Assembly (NCBI GenBank): GCA_017885365.1
Contig: JAFNGD010000198.1
Location: 1 to 6,274 of the forward strand
Reading direction: 5' to 3'
Length of the DNA stretch: 6,274 bases
Source of the DNA: Nitrospirota bacterium
Lineage (GTDB): Bacteria > Nitrospirota > UBA9217
The position numbers and the translations under genes are program-made. Position 1 is the stretch's first letter. Each line of letters begins with the position of its first letter. Shown one piece after another: positions 5,319 through 6,274 of the stretch. A model generated the notes under the pieces. It was not told where the DNA came from. It saw only the letters and a program-made list of their open reading frames with translations, and made no database searches.

Positions 5319-6173
5319 TTATCGTTTCAGTCTCACCCGCGCCTTTTTCACCCTGGCGTCGGGGACATAGGACGATTTGAAGATGCGCAGGTTCTCCTTG
5401 TCCAGGTCCTGCTCCAGGTTCAGGTACCGATACTTGGGGGGCAATATCTTGGCAAAATTATTGAACATGAACTGATACACGCCCTTGAACTTCGTGCGGC
5501 CCTTGGCAAAGTGCAGCACAAAGGTCTCATCGTTGACCTCTTCACCCAGCACGAACCCCGCGGGCTCGCCCTCGGCATAATAGATGCCGCCGCAAAGCAC
5601 AAGCTCCTCGTACCGGTCGAGCGCCTCGCGGCAGGGGGCAAAGTCCGTCTGGTCCGCATCGAGTCCCGTGTCCTTCTGCCATGCATCGAGGATGCTGCGG
5701 GCATCGCCCATATATGCGTCCGTCAGCGGCAGGGCCTCGTGCCGGTAGGCCTCGACGAACTGCTTCAGGAGGTTGCGCTTCTTATGGAGCTTTCTCCCGG
5801 CAAGGGTGCTCATCTTTTCGACGGTGTAGAGGTAGTCTGCGTCGCCCTCGTGGAAGGAGACCTCGAACTCGGCGGGGCTGAAGGCGCCGAGCCATTCCTC
5901 GGGCACGGGAAAGAGAAAGTCGACCTCCCGAAGGCGCTCCTTCAGCCTCACGGGATCGAGAGCCGCGGCCGGCACGGTCGGCATCAGATAGGTGAACCCA
6001 TCATAGGTCCTGCCCTTGATGAAGAGCTCCCCGTCGGACAAGACCTCGTATCCGTGGCTCTCGCGGAACAGGTAGAGGTTCGCGAAACAGTATTCCGAGA
6101 GCGGGACCGTGATCGCCCGGAGCAGCGGCGACAGGACATTCTTATGAAGCAGGCCTAGGCGTTCGGTCGTCAT
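5319..6173 (-). CDS. DUF2156 / phosphatidylglycerol lysyltransferase C-terminal-like protein
   Basis: This 284-residue soluble protein resembles stand-alone DUF2156 proteins, which share the GNAT-like fold of the C-terminal catalytic domain of MprF (lysyl-phosphatidylglycerol synthase) but lack its membrane flippase half. Supporting stretches are LSEYCFANLYLFRESHGYEV (25-44) and SDGELFIKGRTYDGFTYLMP (46-65). Others are YLYTVEKMSTLAGRKLHKKRN (115-134, less its last base in the family's usual form), GGIYYAEGEPAGFVLGEEV (195-213), and the C-terminal YLNLEQDLDKENLRIFKSSY (250-269). The natural substrate of such free-standing proteins is generally unknown; transfer of an aminoacyl or acyl group is the family expectation. 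I see no transmembrane segment. The start at 6173 has only a weak ribosome binding site (GGGA). The gene lies 54 bases upstream of the E1-like gene with no terminator between, so the two are probably co-transcribed. Confidence 0.85.
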   Translation of the reverse strand: MTTERLGLLHKNVLSPLLRAITVPLSEYCFANLYLFRESHGYEVLSDGELFIKGRTYDGFTYLMPTVPAAALDPVRLKERLREVDFLFPVPEEWLGAFSPAEFEVSFHEGDADYLYTVEKMSTLAGRKLHKKRNLLKQFVEAYRHEALPLTDAYMGDARSILDAWQKDTGLDADQTDFAPCREALDRYEELVLCGGIYYAEGEPAGFVLGEEVNDETFVLHFAKGRTKFKGVYQFMFNNFAKILPPKYRYLNLEQDLDKENLRIFKSSYVPDARVKKARVRLKR

Positions 6174-6274
6174 CGTCCCATGACCCCAACAACCGCAGGC
6201 GACACGGCTTCACACTGATGAGATGCAGCTACCGGCAGATGTTTTTCCAAGAGTGCTTCCCCTATCCGGTGATG
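6170..6274 (-). CDS. Possible 3' end of an upstream gene (34 codons, partial)
   Basis: From the window edge a minus-strand frame stays open for 34 codons and ends in a TGA that overlaps the ATG of the DUF2156 gene (ATGA, 6170-6173), the arrangement seen in translationally coupled operons. The peptide contains IGEALLEKHLPVAAS, which I do not recognise. About 44% of third codon positions are G or C, well below what the window's other genes suggest, and an open stretch this short is not rare by chance. A plus-strand frame starting at 6218 is open over the same bases. The region may instead be promoter or leader for the DUF2156 gene, though I found no good promoter in it. Confidence 0.25.
   Translation of the reverse strand, partial: HHRIGEALLEKHLPVAASHQCEAVSPAVVGVMGR

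Noticed and set aside
5305..5319. Small hairpin CAGCG-CCCTT-CGCTG after the DUF2156 stop codon
   Set aside because: The stem has only five pairs and no T run follows on the minus strand, so it is not a convincing terminator.
5511..6158. Plus-strand open frame of 215 codons opposite the DUF2156 gene
   Set aside because: The opposite strand encodes a recognisable DUF2156 protein, and this frame has no motif or ribosome binding site of its own.

Overview
The window reads as a chromosomal piece of a Gram-negative, GC-rich bacterium. A three-part envelope efflux system with a TolC-type outer-membrane channel requires an outer membrane. The protein style and the short intergenic repeats remind me of environmental Nitrospirota or Desulfobacterota (the old Deltaproteobacteria), but this is an impression and the sequence alone does not settle it. 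All supported genes lie on the minus strand, so transcription runs from high to low coordinates.

Two transcription units are visible. The first (about 6173 down to 4524, possibly starting beyond the window) encodes a DUF2156 / lysyl-phosphatidylglycerol-synthase-C-like protein followed by an E1-like ThiF/MoeB/HesA-family adenylyltransferase. It ends in a clear intrinsic terminator (4457-4491). The second begins just downstream at a near-consensus sigma70 promoter (4391-4419) with a palindromic operator over its start site. It runs tetR (4376-3765), outer-membrane factor (3763-2390), periplasmic adaptor lipoprotein (2284-1112) and RND pump (788 to beyond position 1). This is a complete tripartite RND efflux operon with its own repressor as first gene, in the order regulator-OMF-MFP-RND. 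The pump is cut off by the window edge after 262 residues.

How it should work (inference from families): the TetR protein binds the operator at its own promoter and represses the whole operon until an inducer, probably a pump substrate, releases it. The lipoprotein adaptor then links the inner-membrane RND proton antiporter to the TolC-like channel for export across both membranes.

The non-coding parts of the efflux operon are the less ordinary part. The 323-base gap between adaptor and pump is almost filled by a 315-base element bounded by a perfect 14-base inverted repeat and built from 9-base tandem units (ACCGCAGAG type). The same unit family continues across the adaptor stop codon and appears to encode the last residues of that protein. 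The 105-base gap between channel and adaptor holds two four-unit arrays of a 7-base repeat (NTTGAAT). The regulator has almost no 5' leader. I see no CRISPR array, tRNA, rRNA, transposase or phage gene, and no clear undescribed protein system; the repeat architecture is the best candidate for something worth following up.
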